64,000 bases of DNA, from the NCBI GenBank assembly GCA_910588295.1, contig CAJUQO010000001.1, positions 62,001 through 126,000 of the forward strand, read 5' to 3'. The translations under genes were made by a program, and so were the position numbers. The stretch is from an uncultured Lachnospiraceae bacterium. Its GTDB lineage: Bacteria; Bacillota; Clostridia; Lachnospirales; Lachnospiraceae. Under the pieces are notes generated by a model. It had not been told where the DNA came from, made no database searches, and saw nothing but the letters and a program-made list of their open reading frames with translations. Below, in pieces: positions 33,382 to 43,318 of the stretch. Position 1 is the stretch's first letter; each line of letters starts with the position of its first letter.

Positions 33382-35649
33382 TTATCCAAGCAGCCGTCCC
33401 AGCACATCCGTAACCTTATCCACCGGCACGATCTCCAGAGCTTTTTTCACCTCCCCGGCCACCTCGTCCAGATCCTCCTTGTTCTCCTCCGGAATGAAAA
33501 CAGTCTTCACCCCTGCCCGCTGGGCCGCCATCAGTTTCTCGGGCAGGCCGCCAATGGGCATGACCCGGCCGGTCAGGGAAATTTCCCCGGTCATGGCACA
33601 GAACGGGCTCACCGCCTGATCCTTCAACAGAGAAACCAGGGCTGTTACCAGCGTGATCCCCGCCGACGGACCGTCCTTGGGGACGGATCCAGCCGGAACA
33701 TGGATGTGCAGGTCACTCTCTTCCAGTTTCTTTGCCTCCTTCGGAAACATACTCTTTACAAGGCTCACGGCCAACTGGGCCGATTCCTTCATCACATCGC
33801 CGAGCTGCCCGGTGATACGCAGTTTACCGCTGCCTTTGGCCAAAGATGTCTCGACGAACAAGATTTCACCCCCCGCCGCCGTCCAGGCCAGGCCCGTCAC
33901 TACGCCGGGCTGTTTTTCCTCCAGGACATGCTCATGGCGAATCTCATGGCCGTCCAGGAATTTCGACAGCCGTTTCTCGCTGACCGTGACGCTCTTTTGT
34001 TCTCCCCGGATCAGCTTAACCGCCACGCAGCGGCACAGAGCATCCAGTTGCTTTTTCAATCCCCGCACACCGGATTCAGCGGTGTAACCTTCAATGATCT
34101 TTCTTATGGCTGAATCTGTAACTTTTAAATTCTGTGCCCGGACGCCCATCTGTTTCATGGCCCGGGGCAACAGATGCTTCCTGGCGATCTGAAACTTCTC
34201 CACCGCCGTATAGCCCGGAAAACGTATTACCTCCATACGATTTAAAAGGGGTTCCGGTATAGTGTCCGTAGTGTTGGCCGTACAGACAAAAAGCACGTTG
34301 GACAAATCATAAGGCGCATTCACATAATGGTCGGTAAAAGTATAGTTCTGCTCCGGATCCAGCACCTCCAGAAGGGCGCTGGCCGGATCTCCCGCATAAT
34401 CCTTTGACAGCTTATCCACCTCGTCCAGCACCATCACCGGGTTCATAACGCCGCTTCGCCTGACTCCCTCCATGATCCGTCCGGCCATGGCCCCTATGTA
34501 GGTCCTTCTGTGGCCGCGGATCTCCGCCTCGTCCCGGACGCCGCCCAGGCTGATGCGGACGTACTCCCGGTGCAGCGCTTTGGCGATACTTTGCCCGATA
34601 CTGGTCTTTCCCGTACCCGGCGCCCCCACGAACAGCAGCACGGAGCCGGACTGTTTTCGGTTCAGCGCCATAACCGCCAGCTGCTCGATGATACGTTTCT
34701 TTACTTTTTTCAGGCCGTAATGATCCTCATCCAGAATCCCTTCCGCCTCATCAAGATCAATGGGCGCGGGTTCCTCCGCTTTCCAGGACAGGCTGGTGAC
34801 AAAATCCAGGTAGTCATAAAGCATACCATACTCATGGCTGTTCTTTCCCTCCTGGCGCATCCGGTTCAGTACCTTTTCCGCTTCCTTTTTCGCCTCCTCA
34901 TCCATACCGGATTCTTCGATTTTCAGCTCGAAGCGGCGTACATCGGAAACGTTCTCAGGATGCATGGCGTCCAGCTGCTTCTGCAGGATCTCGATCTGCT
35001 TCTTAATGGCGGATTCCCGATAAAGCTTCTCGTTGCTCTGCTTCTGGGCATTCTCCGCCTCTTCGCTGACCCGGTTGATCTCGATACACTCAAGGATCGT
35101 CTTCTCGATCAGGGCATTGCGCTCCCGGCGGGAATCTGTCTGTAAAATATTGTACTTATCCGTCCAGTCTATAGGCAGGTAACCGGCCACCGCGCAGAGA
35201 AGCTCGTTGATATTCTTCCAGTGCAGGAAATATCCTCTGGCCCATGCCCCCCACTGGAAAGGCCGCACATAGCTGATCAGAGCCTGACGGATCCGTTTGA
35301 GGGCCTCCTCCTCCTGGTCTGCATCGGCATCCGGAATCTCCGGCCGGTGGGCAGCCGTAACCTGGATCGTCTGCTCATCCACATCCACGTCGCTGTAAGT
35401 CACCCGCTCTCCGGTGCGGATACGGATATTATTCTCCTCATCCACGGACTCTACCTGGCCGGAAAGCCCCACCGGGTAAAAATCCTTGGCAAACATATGG
35501 ATTCTCTGTTTATCTTCCCGCAGCATCAGAAAGAGGACTTCATCACCCGCTTTCACATCCGCATATCCCAGTTTTTCAAATATCTCACTCTTGAAGTGAA
35601 AGGTTACGCCCGGCAGCATCATCATATCATAAATAGGTATCGTCAACAT
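33382..35649 (-). CDS. lon: ATP-dependent protease Lon
   Basis: 755 residues: N-terminal LAN substrate-binding domain, AAA+ module with Walker A GAPGTGKTSIGQS and Walker B VMVLDEVDKL, and the C-terminal Ser-Lys protease domain with the catalytic Ser in KDGPSAGIT. It degrades misfolded and regulatory proteins in the cytoplasm. GAGGAGG 7 nt upstream fixes the ATG at 35649. The CIRCE operator in its leader places it under the HrcA heat-shock repressor. The promoter lies at the very end of the preceding MATE gene. Confidence 0.96.
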   Translation of the reverse strand: MLTIPIYDMMMLPGVTFHFKSEIFEKLGYADVKAGDEVLFLMLREDKQRIHMFAKDFYPVGLSGQVESVDEENNIRIRTGERVTYSDVDVDEQTIQVTAAHRPEIPDADADQEEEALKRIRQALISYVRPFQWGAWARGYFLHWKNINELLCAVAGYLPIDWTDKYNILQTDSRRERNALIEKTILECIEINRVSEEAENAQKQSNEKLYRESAIKKQIEILQKQLDAMHPENVSDVRRFELKIEESGMDEEAKKEAEKVLNRMRQEGKNSHEYGMLYDYLDFVTSLSWKAEEPAPIDLDEAEGILDEDHYGLKKVKKRIIEQLAVMALNRKQSGSVLLFVGAPGTGKTSIGQSIAKALHREYVRISLGGVRDEAEIRGHRRTYIGAMAGRIMEGVRRSGVMNPVMVLDEVDKLSKDYAGDPASALLEVLDPEQNYTFTDHYVNAPYDLSNVLFVCTANTTDTIPEPLLNRMEVIRFPGYTAVEKFQIARKHLLPRAMKQMGVRAQNLKVTDSAIRKIIEGYTAESGVRGLKKQLDALCRCVAVKLIRGEQKSVTVSEKRLSKFLDGHEIRHEHVLEEKQPGVVTGLAWTAAGGEILFVETSLAKGSGKLRITGQLGDVMKESAQLAVSLVKSMFPKEAKKLEESDLHIHVPAGSVPKDGPSAGITLVTALVSLLKDQAVSPFCAMTGEISLTGRVMPIGGLPEKLMAAQRAGVKTVFIPEENKEDLDEVAGEVKKALEIVPVDKVTDVLGRLLG

Positions 35650-35671
35650 CTGGCTTCCTCCTCTCGGGCTG

Positions 35672-35698
35672 TTAGCACTCATTTCTATCGAGTGCTAG
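35672..35698. promoter_or_regulatory. CIRCE operator (HrcA) upstream of lon
   Basis: TTAGCACTC-N9-GAGTGCTAG: matches CIRCE consensus TTAGCACTC-N9-GAGTGCTAA at 17 of 18 arm positions. It lies between the -10 box and the lon ribosome binding site, where HrcA would block transcription or early elongation. Confidence 0.9.
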
Positions 35699-35713
35699 TA
35701 TATGGTCTTTTGT

Positions 35714-35742
35714 ATTCTATACCATTTATGCCGAAAATGCAA
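35714..35742 (-). promoter_or_regulatory. Promoter of lon
   Basis: On the minus strand TTGCAT (35742-35737), 17 nt, TAGAAT (35719-35714), just upstream of the CIRCE element. Confidence 0.7.
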
Positions 35743-35754
35743 CAGAAAATATGT

Positions 35755-37083
35755 CTATCTTATCCGATATCCTTTTTTCCATGTACCTTTAAGATACCGC
35801 CCTACAAATAAGCCCGACCGGAAGATCCAGTCTAAAAGCATGGCGAGCCATACGCCTATGGCGCCCATCTGCATGTGGATGCCGAAGATTACGCTGAAAC
35901 CGATTCGGAATACGATCATAGAAAAAATTGACACCACCATGGTGTAGCGCACATCATTACAGGCACGCAGCATGTTCGGAAGAACGAAAGACAGAGGCCA
36001 CAGGAAGATGGCTGAACCGTTATGGATCATAATAAGCTGTCTGGCCAACCGGGTTGTCTCCTCACCGAGATTGTAGATGGACAAGATCCAGGGCAGGGTG
36101 AGGAGGATCACAATATTGACGATGGATGCATAGCGATACGTCATACCCAACAATTTTTTTGTATAATAGCGGATCTGGTTCTCGTCTCCCGCCCCCACGC
36201 AGCGGCCGATCACGGATATCATGGCCAGACTGATGGCCTGCCCCACGATACAACCCACAGAATCCAGATTGTTGGCTACACCGTTGGCCGCGATCTGCAC
36301 GGTGCCGAAGCCGGAGATGATACTGACCACCAGCACCCGGCCCAGCTGGAAGATACCGTTCTCAATGCCGCTGGGAATACCGATATACAAAATCCGTTTC
36401 ACTACTGCAGGTTCAAAACGAAATCTCTCCCGGTTCAGATAAATCATATTATTCGGATTTTTCACCAGAATGTACAAGACTACAGCGGCCACAGCCCTGG
36501 AAACCAGGGATGGCACAGCCACACCCGCCACACCCATGTGAAGGCCAAAAATACAGAGGGCATTTCCCGCGATATTGATCCCATTCATGATCAGTGACAC
36601 CTGAAAGGTAACCTTGGAATTACCCATAGCCCGAAACAGAGCCGCACAGCACTGGTATACGGCCAGGAAGGGGAAAGACAGGGCGGAAATCACCAGATAG
36701 ATGATGGCGCTGTCCATGACATCCTGGTCAATGCTGCCGAAAAACAAACGCAGCAGAGGCGTTTTCAGCAAAATACATACCACCGTAACAATAACCGAGA
36801 TCACCCCCGCCGAAACGATGAGCTGGCGTGCCGATGCACAGGCTTTATCCCGTTTGCCCGCCCCCAGATACTGGGATGTCACCACGCTGCCGCCGGTGGC
36901 CAAGGCTGCCAAGATACTGATGATCAGGTTATTGACCATATCTACCAGGGACACCCCCGATATGGCTGCTTCGCCCACCGAAGAGACCATCATCGTGTCG
37001 GCCATGCCCACACAAATGACCAGGGCCTGTTCAAGCAACAGCGGAATGATCAATTTTCTTAAGTTTTCTCCAGAGAAAAGCAT
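35755..37083 (-). CDS. MATE family multidrug/metabolite exporter
   Basis: 442 residues with about 12 hydrophobic segments in two similar halves, the MATE fold. It uses a Na+ or H+ gradient to export cationic drugs or metabolites through the membrane. Family features: LLLEQALVICVGMADTMMVS in TM1 and GIPSGIENGIFQLGR at the start of the second half. GGAAG precedes the ATG. The gene sits between purB and lon without obvious link. Substrate unknown. Confidence 0.9.
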   Translation of the reverse strand: MLFSGENLRKLIIPLLLEQALVICVGMADTMMVSSVGEAAISGVSLVDMVNNLIISILAALATGGSVVTSQYLGAGKRDKACASARQLIVSAGVISVIVTVVCILLKTPLLRLFFGSIDQDVMDSAIIYLVISALSFPFLAVYQCCAALFRAMGNSKVTFQVSLIMNGINIAGNALCIFGLHMGVAGVAVPSLVSRAVAAVVLYILVKNPNNMIYLNRERFRFEPAVVKRILYIGIPSGIENGIFQLGRVLVVSIISGFGTVQIAANGVANNLDSVGCIVGQAISLAMISVIGRCVGAGDENQIRYYTKKLLGMTYRYASIVNIVILLTLPWILSIYNLGEETTRLARQLIMIHNGSAIFLWPLSFVLPNMLRACNDVRYTMVVSIFSMIVFRIGFSVIFGIHMQMGAIGVWLAMLLDWIFRSGLFVGRYLKGTWKKGYRIR

Positions 37084-37279
37084 TACTATCTTCCTTCTTC
37101 CTTTTTTAATATCTATTCTATCAATCTACTTTCAGCTATGTAAGCACTTACACTTCCAAAGTCCATTTATTCTACAGCGAATCGTTACAATTTTCAAGAT
37201 GATCTTCCACCAAAAATTCTTGCGGCGCAAAACAGCAGCCCTGATCACTCAGAGCCGCCGTAAATTCACGCTATAAAAA

Positions 37280-38710
37280 TTATACATTAATGCTGGCCCT
37301 CATGCCCAGCCATTCCCTGTTCTCCTCCAGCGCCGGCCTCACCACCTGGGCGAGAAAAGCTTCCGTCTGTTCCTTTGCCCGGCCTGTGTATTTTGCCGGA
37401 TCCATGGTTTTCTGCAGATCCTCCAGAGACAAATTGAAGGACGGGTCTGCCGCAATCAGTTCCAGAAGGTTATTCTCTTTCCCTTCCACCTTCACATGCT
37501 TTCCTGCTTCCATGGACAGGACGCGGATCTTCTCGTGAAGTTCCTGGCGGTCGCCGCCGGCCTTCACCGCGTCCATCATGATATTTTCTGTCGCCATGAA
37601 AGGCAGCTCGCTCATGAGCCGTTTCTCAATAACTTTAGGATAAACCACCAGCCCGTCCACCACGTTCATGTACAGATCCAGGATACCGTCCACGGCCAGG
37701 AATGCCTCGGGAACGCTGAGGCGTTTATTGGCGGAATCATCCAGGGTACGCTCAAACCACTGGGTGGCGGAGGTGACCATCGGATTTAACACGTCCACCA
37801 TAACATAGCGGGACAGAGAGGCAATGCGCTCGCTGCGCATGGGATTCCTCTTATACGCCATGGCAGAAGAACCAATCTGGGATTTTTCAAAGGGCTCCTC
37901 GATCTCTTTCAGGTGCTGCAAAAGACGGATGTCATTGGAAAACTTGTGGGCGCTGGCAGCGATACCGGCCAGCACATTCACCACACGGGTATCCACCTTG
38001 CGGGAATAGGTCTGCCCCGACACGGGATAGCAGGAGGCAAAGCCCATCTTTTCGGCGATCATCGGGTCAATTTTATCGATGGTCTCCTGGTCGCCGCCGA
38101 ACAGCTCCAGGAAGCTGGCCTGAGTACCCGTAGTACCCTTGCTGCCCAGAAGCTTCATGCTGTCGATCACATGGCACAGATCCTCATAGTCCAGCATCAG
38201 TTCCTGCATCCACAGCGTGGCGCGCTTACCCACCGTAGTGGGCTGGGCCGGCTGGAAATGGGTGAAAGCCAGGGTGGGGAGGGCTTTGTACTCCTCCGCG
38301 AATTTTGCCAGCTCTGCCAGAACGTTTACCAGCTTTTTCTTCACCAGCTTTAAGGCCTCGGTCATCACGATGATATCCGTATTGTCCCCCACATAGCAGG
38401 AGGTAGCCCCCAGATGGATGATGGGCTTGGCCTTTGGGCACTGTACGCCAAAGGCGTAGACATGGGACATTACGTCATGGCGCACCTCCTTCTCCCGGGC
38501 TTTTGCCACATCATAATTGATATCTTCCACGTGGGCCTTCATCTCGTCGATCTGCTCCTGGGTGATATCAAGCCCCAGCTCCTTCTCCGTCTCCGCCAGG
38601 GCGATCCACAGGCGCCTCCAGGTGCGGAATTTCATGTCCGGAGAAAAAATATACTGCATCTCCTTACTGGCATAACGTTCGGACAGCGGGCTTACATATT
38701 TATCACTCAT
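37280..38710 (-). CDS. purB: Adenylosuccinate lyase
   Basis: 476 residues of the fumarase/aspartase superfamily, with the signature SSAMAYKRNPMRSE carrying the catalytic Ser loop, and TSCYVGDNTDI and TGTQASF regions. It acts twice in purine synthesis: SAICAR to AICAR plus fumarate, and adenylosuccinate to AMP plus fumarate. GGAGG precedes the ATG. It starts 26 bp after the purF stop, so purF-purB form an operon. Confidence 0.96.
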   Translation of the reverse strand: MSDKYVSPLSERYASKEMQYIFSPDMKFRTWRRLWIALAETEKELGLDITQEQIDEMKAHVEDINYDVAKAREKEVRHDVMSHVYAFGVQCPKAKPIIHLGATSCYVGDNTDIIVMTEALKLVKKKLVNVLAELAKFAEEYKALPTLAFTHFQPAQPTTVGKRATLWMQELMLDYEDLCHVIDSMKLLGSKGTTGTQASFLELFGGDQETIDKIDPMIAEKMGFASCYPVSGQTYSRKVDTRVVNVLAGIAASAHKFSNDIRLLQHLKEIEEPFEKSQIGSSAMAYKRNPMRSERIASLSRYVMVDVLNPMVTSATQWFERTLDDSANKRLSVPEAFLAVDGILDLYMNVVDGLVVYPKVIEKRLMSELPFMATENIMMDAVKAGGDRQELHEKIRVLSMEAGKHVKVEGKENNLLELIAADPSFNLSLEDLQKTMDPAKYTGRAKEQTEAFLAQVVRPALEENREWLGMRASINV

Positions 38711-38736
38711 AAAAACCTCCCAATATTTTCCTATAA

Positions 38737-40200
38737 TCAGTATTTTTTAACAGAATCCTTTTTATCATATTCTCCCCGTATATCCTCTTTGGGCGGATCA
38801 ATGGGATATTTGCCGGTAAAACAGCCTGTGCAGATGCTTTTTCCCCCGGCCAGTTCCGGAAGCCGCGACAGCTCCAGATAATGCAGGGAATCCGCGCCGA
38901 TGATCCGGCAGATCTCGCCCACGGAACGATTGTACGCGATGAGCTGCTCCCGCACCGGCACATCGGTGCCGAAATAGCAGGGCCATAAGAACGGCGGGGA
39001 ACTGACCATCATATGTACCTCTTTTGCCCCGGCTTCCCGCAGCATAGTCACAATGCGGTTGCTGGTGGTTCCCCGGACGATGGAATCATCAATCAATACG
39101 ATCCGTTTCCCCCGGACCGCCTCACGGAGCACATTCAGTTTGACCTGCACGCTGGACTCCCGGCTGCTCTGCCGGGGCTTGATAAAGGTACGCCCCACAT
39201 AGCTGTTTTTCACAAAGACCGTACCGTAGGGGATGCCGGACTGCAGCGCGTAACCCATGGCGGCGGCATTGCCAGACTCGGGCACCCCCGCCACCAGATC
39301 CGCCTCCACCGGCGCGTCCATAGCCAGAAACTTACCTGCCAGAATACGGGAATCATACACGCTCCTGCCCTCCAGGCGACTGTCCAGACGAGCAAAATAG
39401 ATGTACTCAAAAATGCAGCGGGCCCTGTCCTTCTCCGCCAGACACATGCTCCTGTCCGAAGCAATATGCCCGTTTTTATCGATCGTGACCACTTCGCCCG
39501 GCTCCACATCCCGGATAAACTCGGCGCCCACCGTATCCAGGGCGCAGCTCTCGGAGCAGAGGATATAGGCATTGTCCCGTCTGCCGATACACAGAGGCCG
39601 GAAACCCTGGGGATCACGCACACCCATCAGCTTTCTAGGGGAAGCCACCACCAGGGAGTACGCACCTTTCAACTTCCTGGCCGCCCGGATCACGGCCTCC
39701 TCGGCGCTCTTCGCCTTCACCCTCTCTCTGGCAATATGGTAAGCGATGATCTCCGTGTCAATCGTCGTCTGGAAAATGGCCCCTCCGTACTCCAGCTCCC
39801 GCCGAAGCTCCGGGGTATTAATCAGATTGCCGTTGTGGGCCAGGGCCAGGGTTCCCTTGACATAATTAAGCACCAGCGGCTGGGCGTTCTCCCTGGTAGA
39901 TGCCCCCGCCGTGGAATAGCGCACATGGCCCACGCCGATATTTCCTTTCAGACCCTCCAGATGTTCCGGAGCGAACACCTCGTTCACCAGGCCCATACCC
40001 TTGTGGGCCCTGACCACGTTGGGACCGTCCGTATCACTGACCGCGATCCCGCAGCTCTCCTGCCCCCGGTGCTGCAGGGCCATCAGCCCATAATAGATCG
40101 TGGAGGCCACATCTTTGCCGTCCAAGTCGTAAATCCCAAACACCCCGCACTCCTCGCCGGGCTTATCCGTATCTTCCCAAGTCTCATATTCTGTCTGCAT
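38737..40200 (-). CDS. purF: Amidophosphoribosyltransferase
   Basis: 487 residues. Makes phosphoribosylamine from PRPP and glutamine, the committed step of purine synthesis. The N-terminal Ntn glutaminase follows a short propeptide; the nucleophile is the Cys in EECGVFGIYD, freed by cleavage after Glu. The PRPP-binding loop is VLIDDSIVRGTT. C-terminal Cys (SICTGCFTGKYP) fit an FeS-bearing B. subtilis-type enzyme. Start at ATG 40200, with AGAGGT upstream; a TTG two codons before is less likely. Followed by purB. Confidence 0.95.
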   Translation of the reverse strand: MQTEYETWEDTDKPGEECGVFGIYDLDGKDVASTIYYGLMALQHRGQESCGIAVSDTDGPNVVRAHKGMGLVNEVFAPEHLEGLKGNIGVGHVRYSTAGASTRENAQPLVLNYVKGTLALAHNGNLINTPELRRELEYGGAIFQTTIDTEIIAYHIARERVKAKSAEEAVIRAARKLKGAYSLVVASPRKLMGVRDPQGFRPLCIGRRDNAYILCSESCALDTVGAEFIRDVEPGEVVTIDKNGHIASDRSMCLAEKDRARCIFEYIYFARLDSRLEGRSVYDSRILAGKFLAMDAPVEADLVAGVPESGNAAAMGYALQSGIPYGTVFVKNSYVGRTFIKPRQSSRESSVQVKLNVLREAVRGKRIVLIDDSIVRGTTSNRIVTMLREAGAKEVHMMVSSPPFLWPCYFGTDVPVREQLIAYNRSVGEICRIIGADSLHYLELSRLPELAGGKSICTGCFTGKYPIDPPKEDIRGEYDKKDSVKKY

Positions 40201-40297
40201 CGTCAACCGGACCTCTCTCTAATCTGCCTGTCTCACATATTATCTGTACGATTGCGCCTGCCGCAGCGTCCGGCACAAATCAAGCAACACAAAACAA

Positions 40298-40333
40298 ATT
40301 TACCGCAGCGCTTTTACGCACTCTGCGGTAAAT
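40298..40333 (-). terminator. Terminator after purC
   Basis: ATTTACCGCAG / CTGCGGTAAAT, an 11-bp perfect stem, followed on the minus strand by TTGTTTTG. It lies between purC and purF and should reduce read-through. Confidence 0.75.
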
Positions 40334-40350
40334 CCCAAAAAAATACCCGT

Positions 40351-41061
40351 TTAAGCCAGCCCCAGCCGCTTAAATACCTCGTTGTATGCCTCTTCCACAT
40401 TTCCGAGATCCCTGCGGAAACGGTCCTTATCCAGTTTTTCATTGGTATTCACATCCCACAGCCTGCAGGTGTCCGGAGAAACCTCATCGGCCAGAATGAT
40501 CGTACCGTCGGGCAGACGTCCGAACTCGATCTTGAAATCGATCAGTTTCATACCCGCATTCAGGAAATAGGCTTTCATGATCTCATTGATCTTCAGGGTA
40601 TAGGAGCGGATTGTCTCAATCTCCTCCTTCTTCGCCAAGCCCAGGGCCAGGGCGTAATCGTCATTGATAAAAGGATCGCCCAGATCGTCGTCCTTGTAGC
40701 TGAACTCCACAATGGGGCAAAGGAGCTGACGCCCTTCTTCCACGCCCATTCTCTTGGAAAAGCTTCCGGCGGCCACGTTTCTCACGATCACCTCCAGCGG
40801 AACGATCTCCACTTTCTTGACCGCTGTCTCTCTGTCGCTCAGCTCCTCCACCAGATGGGTCGGAATCCCTTCCTTTTCGATCAGCCTGAATACATGATTG
40901 GTCATACGGTTGTTGACAACACCCTTGCCCACGATCGTGCCCTTTTTCTCGCCGTTAAATGCCGTGGCATCATCTTTGTAATCCACAATCACAATGCCCT
41001 CCACATCCGTGGCAAATACTTTTTTGGCTTTTCCCTCGTAAAGCTGCTCCAGTTTTTTCAT
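40351..41061 (-). CDS. purC: SAICAR synthetase
   Basis: 236 residues. Couples CAIR with aspartate using ATP in purine synthesis. Motifs: LYEGKAKKVFATD at the start, VVNNRMTNHVF, VPLEVIVRNVAAGS, and LIDFKIEFGRLPDG with DEVSPDTCRLWD. AAAGGCGG precedes the ATG, and a promoter with perfect -10 lies about 70 bp upstream. Upstream of purF-purB on the same strand, separated by a terminator. Confidence 0.97.
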   Translation of the reverse strand: MKKLEQLYEGKAKKVFATDVEGIVIVDYKDDATAFNGEKKGTIVGKGVVNNRMTNHVFRLIEKEGIPTHLVEELSDRETAVKKVEIVPLEVIVRNVAAGSFSKRMGVEEGRQLLCPIVEFSYKDDDLGDPFINDDYALALGLAKKEEIETIRSYTLKINEIMKAYFLNAGMKLIDFKIEFGRLPDGTIILADEVSPDTCRLWDVNTNEKLDKDRFRRDLGNVEEAYNEVFKRLGLA

Positions 41062-41121
41062 GATAACCGCCTTTCTCTCGTATATACATTTAAAGAATTA
41101 CCATTTATAAAATTCGGAGAT

Positions 41122-41151
41122 ATTATAGCCCAGGCCTCCGTCGAAAAGCAA
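41122..41151 (-). promoter_or_regulatory. Promoter of purC
   Basis: On the minus strand TTGCTT (41151-41146), 18 nt, TATAAT (41127-41122). Confidence 0.6.
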
Positions 41152-41206
41152 GATGACAATAGCCGAATTTTCGCCGGATTTTTCCGCTTTCCTCGTGAAG
41201 TCTGCA

Positions 41207-42043
41207 TTAAAAACCTGTGTTTCTGTGATACCCGTCGGTGAGTTCCGCCAGGAAATGATCCATTTCCTCCTCGTATTCCCGCTGTCTGCCCTGCTTTTTG
41301 TGCTCCAGGATCCCCGCGTAACGCTCCCCGGACCGAGTCTGCCACAGAGAATCCCTGGTCTCCTCGATCTTCTGCTTTAGCTCCGCCAAAATCTTGTCCT
41401 CGACGCCGAGCTTTGCGGCCTCCTCGTCCATTCCCTTCTCATCCCCGGCCATATACACGGCCGTTAAATAGCTCCGCAGCACCGACTGGGTAGACAGGTA
41501 CTCCCAGGCTTTGCGGAAACACTCTTTCGCCTCATCCATTTGCAGCAGCCGGGCATAGGCGCAGCCCATATTATGGTACACGCTGCCGGTGAACTGGCTG
41601 CCGGTGATATCCTTCCCCTGCATGGACAGACAGGTACGGTAAACCTGAACCGCATTCATGTATTTCTCATGGCCAAACAGATAGTCGCCCTTGATTTTCT
41701 GTTTCGTCACCCGGGGCTGGGACTCAAACTGGTTCAGCCGGACGCTAAACATGCGAAACTCCTCGTGGGACAGGTAGTGGATCTCTTTGAAAACAGGAAG
41801 GATCACGGCGCTGACCGACGCCTCCTGATCGAGAAGCTGCATCATACGCCGGGCCAGCACATCCATGCTCAGCTCGTCCCGCAGCCAGTAGCACAGCTGT
41901 TCATTCAATATACTTTCGTCCAGCAGGTAAATATTATGATACAGATAGAAGCACAGCTCCTCAATGGAATAGATATTCACACTGATATTTTCTATATAAA
42001 AGGGGATCTCACTCCTTTTTGTCTTGCACAGAATATAACTCAT
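41207..42043 (-). CDS. TPR-like protein of DUF5716/DUF5717 operon
   Basis: 278 residues, soluble, no signal peptide. A central TPR-like helical pair is visible (HEKYMNAVQVYRTCLSM; YHNMGCAYARLLQMDEAKECFRKAWEYL), followed by a charged C-terminal coiled region. The N-terminal 100 residues (SYILCKTKRSEIPFYIENISVNIYSIEELCFYL) are not recognised. Third gene of an operon with the Hsp70-like and the giant protein, with 19-nt spacing. Probably a scaffold or adaptor for those two. Function unknown. Confidence 0.8.
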   Translation of the reverse strand: MSYILCKTKRSEIPFYIENISVNIYSIEELCFYLYHNIYLLDESILNEQLCYWLRDELSMDVLARRMMQLLDQEASVSAVILPVFKEIHYLSHEEFRMFSVRLNQFESQPRVTKQKIKGDYLFGHEKYMNAVQVYRTCLSMQGKDITGSQFTGSVYHNMGCAYARLLQMDEAKECFRKAWEYLSTQSVLRSYLTAVYMAGDEKGMDEEAAKLGVEDKILAELKQKIEETRDSLWQTRSGERYAGILEHKKQGRQREYEEEMDHFLAELTDGYHRNTGF

Positions 42044-42062
42044 GTCGCCTCTCTCCCTGTCG

Positions 42063-43307
42063 TCAATTGATCATAGTCTCCTGCCAGACCTTTCCACTGG
42101 AAGGGTACAGATCCCCAAATCCCAGATCCGTCACCCGTATCTGCATCTGCCGGGCCGACGTAAACTCCAGGTGCACCGCCAGCCGGGTAGCCTTCGGCGG
42201 CCTCTCCGGCAGACCAGGAAGCTTCATGCCGATCACTCGCCTGTCCTTGGCGCTCATCTCCCCCACCACCAGTTTCAGGCTGTCCTCGCCGTCCAGCAGC
42301 AGCTCGCACTCCGCCACCGCATCATACCAGTTAATGCCGCCGAACACCAGAGGATAGTAGCCCTTTACGCCGTTGATCAGCATATCCATACCCACATTAT
42401 GGCGCACCATATCCTTGCCCATATACAGATAGGCTTTCAGCCGCCTGTCCTCCACCCTCTCTCGGGCCGCCTGACAGGCTCCCCGGGCATAGAGATCATC
42501 GCCGGAAAAGATTTTTCGCTGTGACTTGCCCAAAAGCGCCACCGATTTCTTCGCCCAGTCCCGGGAAAATCCCTCGCCCACCAGGTACACAGCGGCATAA
42601 ACGCCGTTGTCCAGCGACTGGCTGATCAGATCACAGAATTCCTCATCCCTTTTTGCGGGCTCCTCGCTGAGTACCGTTCTCTGGCCCGCCACATAGGATA
42701 CCATAGCCGGGCGGGTCTTCTGATCCACGTCCAGCCGGGCAAAAGATACTTCCTGATTCTCAAAAACAAACAGGCCTACTTTCCGTCCCCTGTTTTCCAC
42801 CCGGTTAGAAAAGGTCTCATAGAAAAAGCTCTCCTCATAAGCCTGTACCGAACAGCGCTCCGGCTTAAAGCCCAGGCACCGGTAAGCCGCCCGGACATTG
42901 TCCACCAGGGTCTTGGATACCCTGGGAGCCGTCAACATAAAGGAGGTGATCCGCCCCAGAGGATTGCTCAGCCCCAAAAGGCGCAGGGATTCCCGGATGA
43001 ACACGGCCAGCAGCTCGCCGGGCTCATATTCCTTTCCCGCCACAGGCGTGGCTTCCCGGCCCTGGCACAGTCCATACAGATTTCCCACAAAGCTTTCCCC
43101 CTTCTGGGAAGAAAAATATTCGGCCTCCGGCCCGAAATGCCAGTTTTGCCCGTCCGACGTACTGATACAGTTCGGAAAAGAAGTGTCGGGATTACCCACT
43201 TTCACGGGCAGGGACACGGCTTCATCACTCTGGCGGTTGTAATAACAGATCTGGGAGGATGTCCTGCCAAACTCAAAACCCAGAAGTATATTTCTTGTCT
43301 CGTTCAT
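42063..43307 (-). CDS. DUF5716 family, actin/Hsp70-like fold
   Basis: 414 residues. The start LLGFEFGRTSSQICYY resembles the phosphate-1 loop of actin/Hsp70 ATPases (DxGTxxS), and YLVGEGFSRDW and GINWYDAVAECELLLDG resemble later parts of that fold. FMLTAPRVSKTLVDNVRAAY matches the Hsp70-like 'TVPA' segment. I assign it to DUF5716. It starts 11 nt after the giant DUF5717 gene and shares its operon. Likely an ATP-binding partner of the two helical-repeat proteins; biological role undescribed. Confidence 0.78.
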   Translation of the reverse strand: MNETRNILLGFEFGRTSSQICYYNRQSDEAVSLPVKVGNPDTSFPNCISTSDGQNWHFGPEAEYFSSQKGESFVGNLYGLCQGREATPVAGKEYEPGELLAVFIRESLRLLGLSNPLGRITSFMLTAPRVSKTLVDNVRAAYRCLGFKPERCSVQAYEESFFYETFSNRVENRGRKVGLFVFENQEVSFARLDVDQKTRPAMVSYVAGQRTVLSEEPAKRDEEFCDLISQSLDNGVYAAVYLVGEGFSRDWAKKSVALLGKSQRKIFSGDDLYARGACQAARERVEDRRLKAYLYMGKDMVRHNVGMDMLINGVKGYYPLVFGGINWYDAVAECELLLDGEDSLKLVVGEMSAKDRRVIGMKLPGLPERPPKATRLAVHLEFTSARQMQIRVTDLGFGDLYPSSGKVWQETMIN

Positions 43308-43318
43308 CCCTCCGCCTC

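Noticed and set aside
39013..41241. 742-codon open frame on the plus strand
   Set aside because: It is antisense to purF and purC, whose products are unmistakable. The frame is open only because of codon bias, and its product resembles nothing.
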